From: Streptomyces mashuensis
GTDB taxonomy: Bacteria; Actinomycetota; Actinomycetes; Streptomycetales; Streptomycetaceae
DNA: 64,000 nt
Direction of reading: 5' to 3'
Assembly (NCBI RefSeq): GCF_014654785.1
Contig: NZ_BNBD01000017.1
Location: 1-64,000, forward strand
A model generated the notes under the pieces. It ran no database searches and had not been told where the DNA came from. It saw only the letters and a list, made by a program, of their open reading frames with translations. The translations under genes were made by a program, and so were the position numbers. Of the stretch, positions 15,809 to 25,392 are shown in pieces; within the stretch, counting starts at the first letter, position 1; every line of letters starts with the position of its first letter.

Positions 15809-17773
15809 TCACGCCGTGAGCTCCTGCCGGAGCGCGTCGCGGAGCCGGGCGGCGCGCTCGGCGACCTCGGCCGGGCCCAGCTCGACCGCCCGCGCACACC
15901 ACTGCTGGCCTGCCGACAGGTCACCGCGCCGGGCGGCGAGCAGGGCCAGCCGCAGGGCGGCCCGGCCGTGGCCGGCCTCCGCGGCCCGGGTCCACCACAT
16001 CGCCGCCTCCGGCTCGCTGCCTTCGCGGGCGAGCAGCAGCCCCAGGTTGAACGCGCCGTTCCGGCTGCCGGCCTCGGCGGCCTGGCGGTACCAGTGGGCG
16101 GCCCCGGCGACGTCCCCGCGCTCGGCGACGATCATGCCGAGCCGGACCTGGGCCCGGCGGTGCCCCTGGCGGGCGGCCCGCTCGTACCACTGCTCGGCCT
16201 CGAACCGGGTGTCCTCGTCCCGGTCGAGCAGCGAGCCCAGCCGGAACGCGGCCTCGGCGCCGCCGCCCTTGACCGCCACCCGCAGGTGCCGCTCGGCCTC
16301 CTCCTCTTCGCCGTCCCGCAGCAGCACCATCGCCACCTGGAGGGCGGCGTCGGTGTGGCCCGCGGCGGCGGCGCGCTCGTACCACTCGTAGGCCGCGCGC
16401 TCCTCGTCCCGCCCGGCGTAGAGGATGCCCAGGTTGAACGCGGCGTCGACGCTGCCGGCCTCGGCGGCCTTGGAGAACCACGGCTCGGCGCCGGCCGGGT
16501 CGCCGTTCTGGAGGAGCAGCACGGCGAGGGCGTTGGCGGCCTCCTTGTGGCCCGCGTAGGCGGCGCGGCGGTACCACTGCTCGGCCTGGGCGGTGCGGCC
16601 CTGCTCGGCGCAGAGCAGGCCCAGGTTGTACGCACCGTTGATGTCGCCGGCGTCCAGGGCGGTCCGGTACCAGCGCTCGGCCTGCTGGGACTCGCCGCGC
16701 TCGGCGTGCAGGGCGCCCAGGGCGTTGGCGGCGTTGCCGTCGCCCTCCTGGGCGGCGCGGCGCCACCAGACGGCGGCGCTGTCGGTGTCGCCCGCGTCGC
16801 GCAGCAGGAAGCCCAGGGCGCAGGCGGCACGGGGCTCGCCGTCCTTGGCGGAGGTGAGGTACCAGCGGGCGGCCTCCTGGGTCTCCCCGCGGGCCTCCAG
16901 CAGGGTGCCCAGGTGCAGGGCGGCGCGCCGGTGGCCGCGAGCGGCGGCCTGCCGGTACCACTGCTCGGCCTCGCCGGCCGGGCCGTCCGGCCGGCCGCCG
17001 CCCGCGGCGGCGGCCGCGCGCAGCTCGCGGACGGAGGTGTCGCCGCCGCCCACGGAGACGCGGCGGGCGCCGGTGGGCGGGCCCAGGCCGGCGGTGAGCC
17101 CGGCGCCGGGGTCGGCGGGGCGCGGGGAGCGGCCGTCGAGTATGCGGGCGAGGCGGTAGGCGGCCTCGCGGTGGCCGCGCTCGGCGGCGGAGCGGAACCA
17201 GCGCTCGGCCCCGACGTCGCTGCGGTGCTCCAGCAGGTCGGCGAGAGCGTACGCGCCGAGGGCGTGCCCGGACTCGGCGGACTGGCGCAGCCAGTACTCG
17301 GCGGCGGGCTCGTCGCCGCGCTCGCGGTGGTAGCGGCCGAGGGCGTGCGCGGCGGCGGCGGAGCCGGCCACGGCGGCCACCCGCCACCAGCCGGCGGCCT
17401 CGTCGGCGTAGCCGCGCTGGTGCAGCAGCACGCCGAGGTTGTTGGCGGCGGAGCGGTCGCCGGCGGCCGTGGCGGCGCGCAGGTGCCGCTCGGCGCCGTC
17501 GAGGTCGCCGCGGCGCAGCAGCAGCGCGCCGAGCATGCTCAGGGAGGCGGGGTCGCCCGTCTCGGCGGCGCGGCGGCGGGCCGTCTCCAGTTCGAGGTCG
17601 GCGCCGTCGGCGGCGGCCGGGGAGTCCCGGCCGGCGCGGTCCGCGGATTCCTGGGCGTCCTGCGGGCCCTGCGGGTCGTGTGGGTCCTGGTGGTGCCGGT
17701 CGCTCCCGTTGCCGGGAGCGGGCACAAGCCGGCGCATCTCCAACAGCCTCGCCTTGTCCCCCATGAGTCCCAT
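15809..17773 (-). CDS. SEL1/TPR-repeat protein
   Basis: This protein of about 654 residues is built almost entirely of SEL1-like repeats of 36 residues, recognisable by recurring AEQWYRRAAxAGHxxAA-type helices. I count roughly fourteen, interrupted by a Gly/Ala/Pro-rich insert near residues 215-265. The first 60 residues are charged and low-complexity. No catalytic domain or membrane segment is seen, so it is probably a scaffold in the cytosol. The ATG at 17773 has GGGAG seven bases upstream; an ATG at 17764 is the alternative. It sits between two identical initiator tRNA genes on the same strand. Confidence 0.88.
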   Translation of the reverse strand: MGLMGDKARLLEMRRLVPAPGNGSDRHHQDPHDPQGPQDAQESADRAGRDSPAAADGADLELETARRRAAETGDPASLSMLGALLLRRGDLDGAERHLRAATAAGDRSAANNLGVLLHQRGYADEAAGWWRVAAVAGSAAAAHALGRYHRERGDEPAAEYWLRQSAESGHALGAYALADLLEHRSDVGAERWFRSAAERGHREAAYRLARILDGRSPRPADPGAGLTAGLGPPTGARRVSVGGGDTSVRELRAAAAAGGGRPDGPAGEAEQWYRQAAARGHRRAALHLGTLLEARGETQEAARWYLTSAKDGEPRAACALGFLLRDAGDTDSAAVWWRRAAQEGDGNAANALGALHAERGESQQAERWYRTALDAGDINGAYNLGLLCAEQGRTAQAEQWYRRAAYAGHKEAANALAVLLLQNGDPAGAEPWFSKAAEAGSVDAAFNLGILYAGRDEERAAYEWYERAAAAGHTDAALQVAMVLLRDGEEEEAERHLRVAVKGGGAEAAFRLGSLLDRDEDTRFEAEQWYERAARQGHRRAQVRLGMIVAERGDVAGAAHWYRQAAEAGSRNGAFNLGLLLAREGSEPEAAMWWTRAAEAGHGRAALRLALLAARRGDLSAGQQWCARAVELGPAEVAERAARLRDALRQELTA

Positions 17774-18012
17774 CGTCGCACTCCCGCAACCTGCGTACAC
17801 CTGGAATACCGCAGCCAGTGAGGTCACTTCAGCGTTTTGTCGACTTCCCGACTTCCCGACACGGCGGTGCTCCAAACTCTAATCAAAAGCCCCGCACACA
17901 ACCCGCACACCACGGCGCGTGCCGGGTGACGGACCGTCTGTTTCCGTCCCCGCGCCCCCGTGCGGCGGTCCGGGCCCGGTGTCCAGGGGCCCCGGGCGGT
18001 GGCGCGGCACAC

Positions 18013-18049
18013 GACAAGGCCCGGAGTCGTATGAACTCCGGGCCTTGTC
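18013..18049. terminator. Hairpin downstream of tRNA-fMet copy 2
   Basis: GACAAGGCCCGGAG (18013-18026) pairs exactly with CTCCGGGCCTTGTC (18036-18049). Its sequence is close to the hairpin that follows tRNA copy 1, so the tRNA and terminator were probably duplicated together. Confidence 0.8.
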
Positions 18050-18056
18050 TTTGCAG

Positions 18057-18130
18057 TAGCGGGGACAGGATTTGAACCTGCGACCTCTGGGTTATGAGCC
18101 CAGCGAGCTACCGAGCTGCTCCACCCCGCG
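18057..18130 (-). tRNA. tRNA-fMet (initiator, CAT), copy 2
   Basis: This is base-for-base identical to the copy at 15663 across 74 positions, with the same CAT anticodon, C1-U72 mismatch and GGG/CCC anticodon-stem pairs that mark initiator tRNA. It lies 41 bases from the stop of the UPF0182 gene on the same strand and may be processed from a longer transcript. Confidence 0.97.
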
Positions 18131-18171
18131 CCGTTGTGGAACAACCGTACCACGGCGCGGGGCGGGGCGGG

Positions 18172-21126
18172 TCACTGACTGCTGCCCTGGCCGCTTTGGC
18201 CGCCCTGACTGCTGCCCTGGCCGCTCTGGCCGCCCTGGCTGCCGCTCTGGCCGCTCGGGCTGCTGCTCTGGGCCTTGCCCAGCCGGTCGAGCGCGGCCTT
18301 CAGGTCGGCCTGGGCGCGTCCGTAGGCGGCCCAGTCCTGCTTCTCCAGGGCCTTCTGGCCCGCGTCGAAGGCTTCCTGCGCGGCCTTGACCGCGTCCTGC
18401 ACCGAGGGGTTCCCGGTCGTCGGCGGCTTCGTCGTGCCGGTGGGCGGCGGCGGGGTGGCCGGCGCCGCGCCCTTGGCCCCGAACACCTCGTCGAGCGCGT
18501 CGGCGAGGGTGTCACGGAAGGCGATCTTCTCGCCGTAGTTGACGAGGACCTTCTTCAGCAGCGGGTAATTCGAGCCCACACCACGGACGTAGACCGGCTC
18601 CACGTACAGCAGTCCGCCGTCCAGCGGGATCGTCAGCAGATTTCCGTACTGGACCTCGGAATCGCCCCTCTTCCAAATGTTGATCTCACTGGCGACCGCG
18701 GGGTAACTGCTGAATTTGCTCTGGGCCTGCTCGGGGCCCCACACCGTGGTCTCGGAGGGCAGTTTGAGAATGCTGATGCGGCCGTAGCCGGCACTCTTGG
18801 CGTCGGCGTCGACGGCCATGAACGCGCCCAGGTTGGGCCGGTTGCGCGGGGTGAACGTGGTGGTCAGCGAGAACACCTGCTTGTCCTGGCCCGGCATCCG
18901 CATGCTCAGGTAGTACGGCGGAACCGCGTTGCCGTCCTTGTTGGTCGGGTCGTCCGGCACCTGCCAGCGCTCACTGCCGGTGTAGAACGTGCCGGCGTCG
19001 GTGACGTGGTAGCGGGTGAGCAGCTCGCGCTGCACCTTGAACAGGTCCTGCGGGTAGCGCAGGTGGTCCATCAGCGCGGGGCTGATGGCGCTCCTCGGCT
19101 TCACCGTGCCGGGGAACGACTTCATCCACGTCTTGAGGACCGGGTCCTTGGTGTCCCACTGGTAGAGGGTGACCGTGCCGTCGTAGGCGTCGACGGTGGC
19201 CTTCACCGAATTGCGGATGTAGTTGACCTGGTTCTGCTGGGCGACGACCGCGCGCTGCCCCGTGGTGAGGGAGTCGGCGGTGGTGTCGCCGAGGGTGGTG
19301 CGCGATGCGTACGGGTAGCCGTTCGACGTCGTGTAGGCGTCCACGATCCACTGGATGCGGCCGTCGACCACCGCCGGATAGGCGTCGCCGTCGATCGTCA
19401 GCCAGGGCGCCACGGACTCCACGCGCTCCTTGGGCGTCCGGTTGTACAGGATCTTCGATCCCTTGCCGATGGCACCGGAGTACAGGATCTGCGGCTCGCC
19501 GAAGGCCACCGCGTACGCGGCACGGTTGACCGGGCTCGACAGGCTCACGCCGCTCTTGCCGCGGTAGGTGTAGCTCTCCTCGCCCTTGTCGCTGGGGTGG
19601 TCGAGCTCCTTCTGCGGACCGCCGACGATCGAGTACTGGGTGGTCTTCTCGCCGTAGTACACCCGCTGTTCGTACCGGCCGAGCATGCCCTCGGTGGGCA
19701 GCTTCTTCTCCGTGAACTCCGGGGCCCCGGCGTCGTCGGTGGAGGTGCCCTTCGCGGCGATGGCACCGTAACCGTGGGTGTACTTGAAGTGGTCGTTGAT
19801 CCAGTTCCGCTCGACGCCCTTGAGGTTCAGCTCGCGCAGACCGATGACCGTGTCCTGCTCCTTGCCGCTCGCGTCCTTGTAGCGGTCGACGTCGAGAGTG
19901 GAGGGGAACTGGTAGTACCCGCGGACCTGCTGCTCCTGCTGGAAGGCGGGCGACACCAGGTTGGGGTCGAGCAGGCGCAGGCTGGCCGTGTCGGCGGCCT
20001 GGGCCCGCAGCTTGTCGCGGTCCTTGCCCTTGAGGTCGCTGCGGCCCTCGTACTCCTGCACCTTCGCCCCGTCGATGCCGTAGGCCTCACGCGTGGCGGC
20101 GATGTTCTTCTTGATGTACGGGGCTTCCTTGGCCTGCTCGTTCGGCTGGACCTGGAACTTCTGCACGATGGCCGGGTACAGCCCGCCGATCAGCACCGCC
20201 GACAGCACCATCAGGCCGAAGCCGATCACCGGCAGCTGCCAGGTGCGCCGCCACAGCGTCGCGAAGAACAGCACGGCGCAGATCAGCGCGATGACGAAAA
20301 GGATCGTCTTGGCCGGCAGATAGGCGTTGGCGTCGACGTAGCGCAGGCCGGTCCAGCCGTCGGTGGACCGCAGCCCGCTGGACTTCACCGCCAGCCCGTA
20401 CCGGTCGAGCCAGTAGGCGACGGCCTTGAGGGTGACGAAGATGCCCAGCAGGACCGACAGGTGGCCGGTGGCGGCCGCCGTGGCGCGGCCACCGGGGCTG
20501 GTGAGCCGCAGCCCCCCGTACAGGTAGTGCACCAGGGCGGCGGCGATGAGCGACAGCACCGCGGCGGCGAAGCCGAAGCTCAGCAGGAAGCGGTACCAGG
20601 GCAGGTCGAAGGTGTAGAAGCCGACGTCCTTGTGGAACTGCGGGTCCTTCGTGCCGAACGGCACGCTGTTCACCCACTGGAGCCACGTGCGCCACTGGCC
20701 GGCGGCGGAGGCGCCCGCCACCAGGCCGACGAGCGCGGACACCGCCAGCAGCACCCACTTCTTGTAGGGGGCGATGCTCATCCGGTAGCGGTCGAGGCTC
20801 TGCTGCTCCATGGACATGGCGCTGAGCGGCGGCCGCAGCCGGTGGGCCAGCCAGATGTTCGTCCCCACGGCCAGGGCCATCAGCAGCCCGAAGACGGCGA
20901 ACAGGCCGATCTTGGTGCCCAGGGTGGTGGTGAACACCGACGCGTAGTCCACCGACCGGTACCACAGCCAGTCCGTCCAGAACCCGGCGAACATGACGAA
21001 GAGCATGGCCAGCCCCGCCAGCACGCCCAGGGTCATCAGCAGGGTCCGGACCCGACGGGACGGTCGGCCGACTCTGATCCGTGGCCCCGTGGGGCCTCCG
21101 CCGCGGTCCGGCATCTGGAAAGCCAA
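18172..21126 (-). CDS. UPF0182-family large membrane protein
   Basis: This protein of about 984 residues has six or seven membrane segments in the first 330 residues, then a long extracytoplasmic region with many aromatic and charged residues, and ends in a Gly/Ser/Gln tail. Family members are widespread in actinobacteria and cyanobacteria; the molecular role is not established. I chose a TTG at 21126 because GAGGTG sits six bases before it; an in-frame ATG at 21114 is the conservative alternative. The tail carries two 30-base tandem repeats. Mycobacteria keep a homologue next to a PDZ protease, as here. Confidence 0.92.
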   Translation of the reverse strand: MAFQMPDRGGGPTGPRIRVGRPSRRVRTLLMTLGVLAGLAMLFVMFAGFWTDWLWYRSVDYASVFTTTLGTKIGLFAVFGLLMALAVGTNIWLAHRLRPPLSAMSMEQQSLDRYRMSIAPYKKWVLLAVSALVGLVAGASAAGQWRTWLQWVNSVPFGTKDPQFHKDVGFYTFDLPWYRFLLSFGFAAAVLSLIAAALVHYLYGGLRLTSPGGRATAAATGHLSVLLGIFVTLKAVAYWLDRYGLAVKSSGLRSTDGWTGLRYVDANAYLPAKTILFVIALICAVLFFATLWRRTWQLPVIGFGLMVLSAVLIGGLYPAIVQKFQVQPNEQAKEAPYIKKNIAATREAYGIDGAKVQEYEGRSDLKGKDRDKLRAQAADTASLRLLDPNLVSPAFQQEQQVRGYYQFPSTLDVDRYKDASGKEQDTVIGLRELNLKGVERNWINDHFKYTHGYGAIAAKGTSTDDAGAPEFTEKKLPTEGMLGRYEQRVYYGEKTTQYSIVGGPQKELDHPSDKGEESYTYRGKSGVSLSSPVNRAAYAVAFGEPQILYSGAIGKGSKILYNRTPKERVESVAPWLTIDGDAYPAVVDGRIQWIVDAYTTSNGYPYASRTTLGDTTADSLTTGQRAVVAQQNQVNYIRNSVKATVDAYDGTVTLYQWDTKDPVLKTWMKSFPGTVKPRSAISPALMDHLRYPQDLFKVQRELLTRYHVTDAGTFYTGSERWQVPDDPTNKDGNAVPPYYLSMRMPGQDKQVFSLTTTFTPRNRPNLGAFMAVDADAKSAGYGRISILKLPSETTVWGPEQAQSKFSSYPAVASEINIWKRGDSEVQYGNLLTIPLDGGLLYVEPVYVRGVGSNYPLLKKVLVNYGEKIAFRDTLADALDEVFGAKGAAPATPPPPTGTTKPPTTGNPSVQDAVKAAQEAFDAGQKALEKQDWAAYGRAQADLKAALDRLGKAQSSSPSGQSGSQGGQSGQGSSQGGQSGQGSSQ
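18175..18234 (-). repeat. 30-base tandem repeat coding a Gly/Ser/Gln tail
   Basis: Two near-identical 30-base units encode GGQSGQGSSQ twice at the extreme C-terminus of the UPF0182 protein. A partly related unit precedes them. Copy number is likely to vary among strains. Confidence 0.8.
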
Positions 21127-21268
21127 GGTGCGCACCTCGAAGTTCGCTGTGTGGATGGAACTGACGATCGGGACGATCGGGCCCAGCGATGCTAGGACCC
21201 ACTGAGGCAACTTACCGAGGCTTTACTCGGTTCCCGATTTCGGCCTCGGGCAGGGCACGATATTGACC

Positions 21269-21853
21269 ATGTCCAGCAATTCCGGTTCGAACCGTCCCGG
21301 CTCCCAGGAGCCCAGCACCCCGATGGCCGCCAGCCCCCTGACGCGTGCCGTCCTCGAGATCGACGAATACGCCGCGGGGCTCGGCTGGGACCAGCCCGCC
21401 CGCCTGTTCGCCCTGGTCGACACGGCCAGGCTGCGGGCGCAGGAGCCCGGCCTGGCCGACCAGCTCGGCCTCGACGAGACCCCCGGCGCCGCCCCCTCCT
21501 ACACCCCCGTCGAGCAGGAGGAGCTGCCCGCGGGCACCGCCCTCGACAAGTTCCTCGGCACGATCGCCTGGCCCGACGCGGTGGTGGGCTGCGCCCTGAC
21601 CGTGGAGCGGCTGATGCTGCCGCCGTCCGCCGAGGGCTCGGTGCCGCACGGCATGAACGAGAAGCAGCTCGCCAAGTGGGTGGCCGCCCACCCGGACCGG
21701 CAGGAGGTGCGGATGACGGTGGCGGTGCTGCGCGACGGGGCGCGCGAGTCGGCCCTGCGGCTGCGCGAGAAGGACTCGCCGACCGAGGTGCTCACCGGCC
21801 CCGACCTGGTGCCGGGCCTCGCGGACGCGCTGGCGGCCACGTTCGCCGACTGA
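21269..21853 (+). CDS. PPA1309-family conserved protein
   Basis: This 194-residue soluble protein has the hallmarks of an actinobacterial conserved family, including AVLEIDEYAAGLGWDQP, WPDAVVGCALTVERLMLPP and a late RMTVAVLRDGARESALRL strand. No catalytic motif is evident and the function is unknown. The ATG at 21269 lacks a strong ribosome site; a TTG two codons upstream is possible. It is divergent from the UPF0182 gene across 142 bases that contain a doubled GACGATCGG, and convergent with the PDZ-protease gene. This placement next to those genes recurs in related genomes as far as I recall. Confidence 0.85.
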   Translation: MSSNSGSNRPGSQEPSTPMAASPLTRAVLEIDEYAAGLGWDQPARLFALVDTARLRAQEPGLADQLGLDETPGAAPSYTPVEQEELPAGTALDKFLGTIAWPDAVVGCALTVERLMLPPSAEGSVPHGMNEKQLAKWVAAHPDRQEVRMTVAVLRDGARESALRLREKDSPTEVLTGPDLVPGLADALAATFAD

Positions 21854-21889
21854 GCGGCCGCCCGGGCCGCCGGGGTCCAGGGGGCCGGG

Positions 21890-22978
21890 CTAGCCCGTCG
21901 TGCACTGCGGCAGGCCGGCCCGGTCCCCCTTGCGGATCTTCTCCAGGGACGTGAGGGCGTCCGCGAGGGAGTCGACCTTGACCAGGGTGAGGCCGGCGGG
22001 GGTGTCCTTCGCGGCGGCCGCGCAGTTGTCCTTCGGGGTCAGGAAGTAGCGCGCGCCCTTGGAGCGCGCGCCGACGGTCTTCATCTCCACGCCACCGATC
22101 GGCCCGACCTTGCCCTTGTCGTCGATGGTGCCGGTGCCGGCGACGAACTGGCCGCCGGTGAGATCGCCGGGGGTGAGCTTGTCGACTATCCCGAGGGCGA
22201 ACATCAGGCCGGCGCTGGGGCCGCCGACGTCCGCCAGCTTGATGTTGATCGTGAACGGGAAGGTGTGGTCGGTCCCGGCCTGGATGCCCACTATGGCGCG
22301 GCTGTCGTCGGACGCCTTGCTCGTGGTGAGCGTGACGGTGTCCTCGACCTTCGGCTCGCGCTTCTCCTTCTCCGCGGCGGCCGCCTCCTTGGCGGGCACC
22401 ACCCGGAAGGCGACCTTCTCGCCGGGCTTGTGCCGGGTGACCTGCCGCGCCACCTCGCCGGGCTCCTTGATCGTCACACCGTCGACGGCCTTGATCACGT
22501 CACCGGCGTGCAGGGCGCCCTCGGCGGGGCTGCCCTTGACCACGGACGCCACGACCACGCGCGTGCCGACGGGGATGTCCAGTTGCTTCAGGGCCGCCAC
22601 CTTGGCGCTCTCCTGGGACTGCGTGAACTCCTCCGCGGTCTCCTGGTTCAGCTGGTCGGGCGACTTGTCGTCGGGGTAGAGCGTGCTGTGCGGCACGACC
22701 AGGTTGTCGTGCGACAGCCAGCCGTACAGCGCCTCGACGAGGTTCATCCGGTACTGCGACCCCGTGACGCGCACCGTGGTCATGTTGAGGTGGCCGCCGG
22801 CCGGGTACGTCGTCCGGCCGGAGATCTGGAGCACCGGCTCGCCGCCGTGCTCACCGAGCGTGTTGACCGTCGGCCCCGGCGACATCTCCGCGTAGGGCAC
22901 GGGGATCAGCACTCCCGCGCACAGCAGTGCGATCAGCATGAGGAGGGAGGCGAGCATCGTCGCGGTGCGGCGGGGCAT
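21890..22978 (-). CDS. Membrane-anchored PDZ/Lon-type serine protease (YlbL-like)
   Basis: This 362-residue protein has one N-terminal membrane segment (residues 8-27), a PDZ domain (about 125-205, with VVKGSPAEGALHAGDVIKAVDG) and a Lon-type proteolytic domain. The catalytic Ser is in GGPSAGLMFALG; the partner Lys is in GVEMKTVGARSKGA or nearby. It acts outside the membrane. It converges on the PPA1309-family gene with 36 bases between stops. YlbL relatives degrade cell-division or envelope proteins; its substrate here is unknown. Confidence 0.92.
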   Translation of the reverse strand: MPRRTATMLASLLMLIALLCAGVLIPVPYAEMSPGPTVNTLGEHGGEPVLQISGRTTYPAGGHLNMTTVRVTGSQYRMNLVEALYGWLSHDNLVVPHSTLYPDDKSPDQLNQETAEEFTQSQESAKVAALKQLDIPVGTRVVVASVVKGSPAEGALHAGDVIKAVDGVTIKEPGEVARQVTRHKPGEKVAFRVVPAKEAAAAEKEKREPKVEDTVTLTTSKASDDSRAIVGIQAGTDHTFPFTINIKLADVGGPSAGLMFALGIVDKLTPGDLTGGQFVAGTGTIDDKGKVGPIGGVEMKTVGARSKGARYFLTPKDNCAAAAKDTPAGLTLVKVDSLADALTSLEKIRKGDRAGLPQCTTG

Positions 22979-23044
22979 GGAACGACAGTACGGGACGGGC
23001 CCGGCCGTCCACTTCCGGGGCGGTCCGTCCGGGTCTGGTCCGGG

Positions 23045-23221
23045 CTAGCCGGACGCCGGTCCGGAACCGGACTCGGACCGTTCCATCGCCTCACGGAAGC
23101 GGGCATAACCGGCCAGTTCCGCAACGTCGCCGGTCTTCCGGTTCCGCGCGGCCCAGCTTCCCCACAGGGCGGCGACCACCATCGCCACCACTGGAATCAG
23201 CAACCAAGCGAGCGCCGCCAT
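23045..23221 (-). CDS. Small single-pass membrane protein
   Basis: This 58-residue protein has one hydrophobic helix (residues 2-24) followed by a basic stretch, AARNRKTGD, and a soluble acidic tail. The ATG at 23221 has GGAGG six bases before it, better than an in-frame start ten codons upstream. It precedes the PDZ-protease gene on the same strand by 66 bases and may be co-transcribed with it. No family is recognised beyond a conserved small Streptomyces protein. Function unknown. Confidence 0.75.
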   Translation of the reverse strand: MAALAWLLIPVVAMVVAALWGSWAARNRKTGDVAELAGYARFREAMERSESGSGPASG

Positions 23222-23370
23222 GCCGGCCTCCGACCCCTTACGCCATCGCAACTGAAGTGATGAGCAGACTAATCATCTTCGGTCTCAACGCTTACGTCAG
23301 GGGGACGGTTACGCAAGCAGGACCGGCCCATAAGAGTCAGATTTCAACCCCCCGCAGCTACGCCCCCACC

Positions 23371-23394
23371 CTCCCCCAGCTACCGCTGGGAGGT
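23371..23394. repeat. Interspersed hairpin repeat of Streptomyces type
   Basis: CTCCCCCAGC-TACC-GCTGGGAG followed by GTGCCCCC resembles a short palindromic element scattered through Streptomyces intergenic regions. It lies just past the moaE stop and may end its transcript. Confidence 0.6.
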
Positions 23395-23404
23395 GCCCCC
23401 ATCA

Positions 23405-23866
23405 CTACGCACCCACCCACTCCTCCGTGCCGTCCGTGAAGTGCTGGTGCTTCCAGATGGGGACCTGGGCCTTCAGGTCGTCGATCAGTCTGCGGCAGGC
23501 CTCGAACGCCTCCGCGCGGTGCGGGCAGGACACCGCGACGACCACGGCCAGGTCGCCCACCGCCAGCTCCCCCACCCGGTGCACCGCGGCCAGGGCCCGC
23601 ACCGGGAAGTCCGCCGCGACCTTCTCCGCGACGCGCCGCAGCTCCGCCTCCGCCGTGGGGTGGGCCGAGTAGCCGAGACCTGTGACGCCGGAGCCGCCGT
23701 CGTGATCGCGCACCGTGCCCACGAACAGCGCCGTGCCGCCGGCGGCCGCGTCACCGACCGCGGCGAAGACCTCGTCCACGGACAGCGGGGTGTCCCGGAT
23801 CGCGAGCAGCCGGACCGGGCCGCGGGCCGGGCCGGACGAGGGGGTGGGCGCGGAGGTGGACGTCAT
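23405..23866 (-). CDS. moaE: Molybdopterin synthase catalytic subunit
   Basis: This 153-residue subunit works with thiocarboxylated MoaD to insert the dithiolene sulfurs into precursor Z. Family signatures are ALFVGTVRDHDGG, LGYSAHPTAEAELRR, HRVGELAVGDLAV and the active-site region PIWKHQHFTDGTEEWV with the catalytic Lys. The ATG at 23866 follows GGAGGTGG. The first 18 residues are a Ser/Thr/Pro/Gly-rich leader. No moaD is adjacent. Other molybdenum genes lie at 51-54 kb and moeZ at 59-60 kb. Confidence 0.93.
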   Translation of the reverse strand: MTSTSAPTPSSGPARGPVRLLAIRDTPLSVDEVFAAVGDAAAGGTALFVGTVRDHDGGSGVTGLGYSAHPTAEAELRRVAEKVAADFPVRALAAVHRVGELAVGDLAVVVAVSCPHRAEAFEACRRLIDDLKAQVPIWKHQHFTDGTEEWVGA

Positions 23867-24066
23867 GCAGCCATCGTGCCGTACGGGGGAGGCCACCGGG
23901 AACGGCGGTTCGACGCACGGCCGGATCCACGCCCCTGCGGGCTCCCCGGCGTCCCTGTACGCGCGCGTGCCCGCGGCCGTGGCCCCGGCGCGCCCGGAAC
24001 GGGCAGCTCCGCGCCGGTACGCGCGCGTGCCGGCCGGCCGCGCCCCCGTACCCCCCGGGTGCGTCC

Positions 24067-25191
24067 CTAGAGCCGCCTGCGCGCCTTGCGGGCCCGGCGG
24101 ACGAGGGCGGCGGTGCCCAGCAGGGCGACGGTGGCGCCGGCCGCGCCCGCGGCCGTGGCGTCCTTGCGGCCCAGGCGCCGCCCCGCCACTGTGTGCCGGC
24201 CGGAGACCTCCTCCAGCAGCTCGGCGAGGACCTCCTCGTTGGTCCAGCGGGGCCGCCAGCCCGCGTCGTGCAGCCGGTGGCCGCTCACCACCCACGGGTA
24301 CATCGTGTACGCCAGGTCACCGGCCGGGGACGGCGTCAGGCCCAGCCGGTGCAGCCGGGAGGCCGCGCCCAGCGCGACGGCCGACGGCAGCTCCATGCGG
24401 CGGATGCCGCTGAGCTCCTCGACCTCCTCCTGCTCCAGCCAGCCGTCGCAGCCGACGGCCAGCTCCCCCTCGGCCTTCTCCAGGGCGGCGAACTCCAGCG
24501 CCCCCACCAGGTCCTCGACGTGGCAGAACTGCCACGCGGGCCGGGAACCGGCCACCACCAGCAGGCGCGGCGACTCGAAGTAGCGGGTCAGCGCCGTGTC
24601 CGTGCCGCCCACCAGCACGGCGGGCCGCAGCACCGTCACGTTCAGGCCGGGGTGCGCCCGCGGCGCGCGCCTGGCCAGCCGCTCTATCTCCAGCAGGTCA
24701 CCCACCCCGGTGGCCTCCGCGGTGGCCCGCAGCTCGGCGTCCTCCGCCAGCGGCACGTCGTTGTCCGGGTGGGCGCCGTACACCATCGCCGAGGTGCACA
24801 GCACCACGCGCCGCACCCCGGCGGCCGCGGCGGCGGTCAGCACCGTCTGCGTGCCGCGCACGTTGTAGGCGGTGCGGGCCGCCGGATCGGTCTCCAGGTC
24901 CAGGTCCAGGGCCAGGTGCACCACCACGTCGACGCCGCGCAGCCGCTCGGCGATCACCGGGTCGCGCACGTCGAGGACGTGCCACTGCGCCTCGGTGACC
25001 TCGCCGCGGCGCTCGTCGATCGCCACCACCTGCTTGATCTCCTCCGACGCGGCGAGCCGCTGCGTCAGGAGCGCGCCGACCCCGCGGGCGGCACCGGTGA
25101 CGGCGACGACGGGCCGCCGGCCGTGCGTGATCACCGCGTCCGGCGCGGAACCGTTTCGCGCTGCGCGAACTTCTCGTTCTGGGGAACTCAC
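24067..25191 (-). CDS. NAD-dependent epimerase/dehydratase (extended SDR)
   Basis: This 374-residue Rossmann-fold protein has VAVTGAARGVGALL as the nucleotide-binding loop (about residue 30) and DVVVHLALDLDL and CTSAMVYGA around the active site. The C-terminal 40 residues are basic with a hydrophobic stretch, TAAGAAGATVALLGTAAL, suggesting a membrane-associated tail. The GTG at 25191 has GGAG eight bases upstream. It is divergent from the DUF2342 gene across 201 bases. Substrate is not deducible; sugar-nucleotide or quinone-linked reactions are typical of the family. Confidence 0.88.
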   Translation of the reverse strand: MSSPEREVRAARNGSAPDAVITHGRRPVVAVTGAARGVGALLTQRLAASEEIKQVVAIDERRGEVTEAQWHVLDVRDPVIAERLRGVDVVVHLALDLDLETDPAARTAYNVRGTQTVLTAAAAAGVRRVVLCTSAMVYGAHPDNDVPLAEDAELRATAEATGVGDLLEIERLARRAPRAHPGLNVTVLRPAVLVGGTDTALTRYFESPRLLVVAGSRPAWQFCHVEDLVGALEFAALEKAEGELAVGCDGWLEQEEVEELSGIRRMELPSAVALGAASRLHRLGLTPSPAGDLAYTMYPWVVSGHRLHDAGWRPRWTNEEVLAELLEEVSGRHTVAGRRLGRKDATAAGAAGATVALLGTAALVRRARKARRRL

Positions 25192-25392
25192 CCGGCGACT
25201 CCAGCGGTTGTGTTCAGTACGTGCGGGCCACACGCGTCGTGACGCGTACGTACCAGGTGCTGTCCATCCTGCCGCAGGCCCCGGGCGCGCGGAGCACCAA
25301 GCCCGGACAGCGGCGAGGTGTCTACGCTTGGTGGTGTTGTCGGGCATTCGCCGCCGGTCCGGAGCCGGCGGCCCTACGAGCCGAGGAAACCC

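Noticed and set aside
15663..18130. The duplicated tRNA-fMet as attachment sites of an integrated element
   Set aside because: No integrase, excisionase or foreign-looking genes lie between them; the intervening SEL1-repeat gene has ordinary composition.
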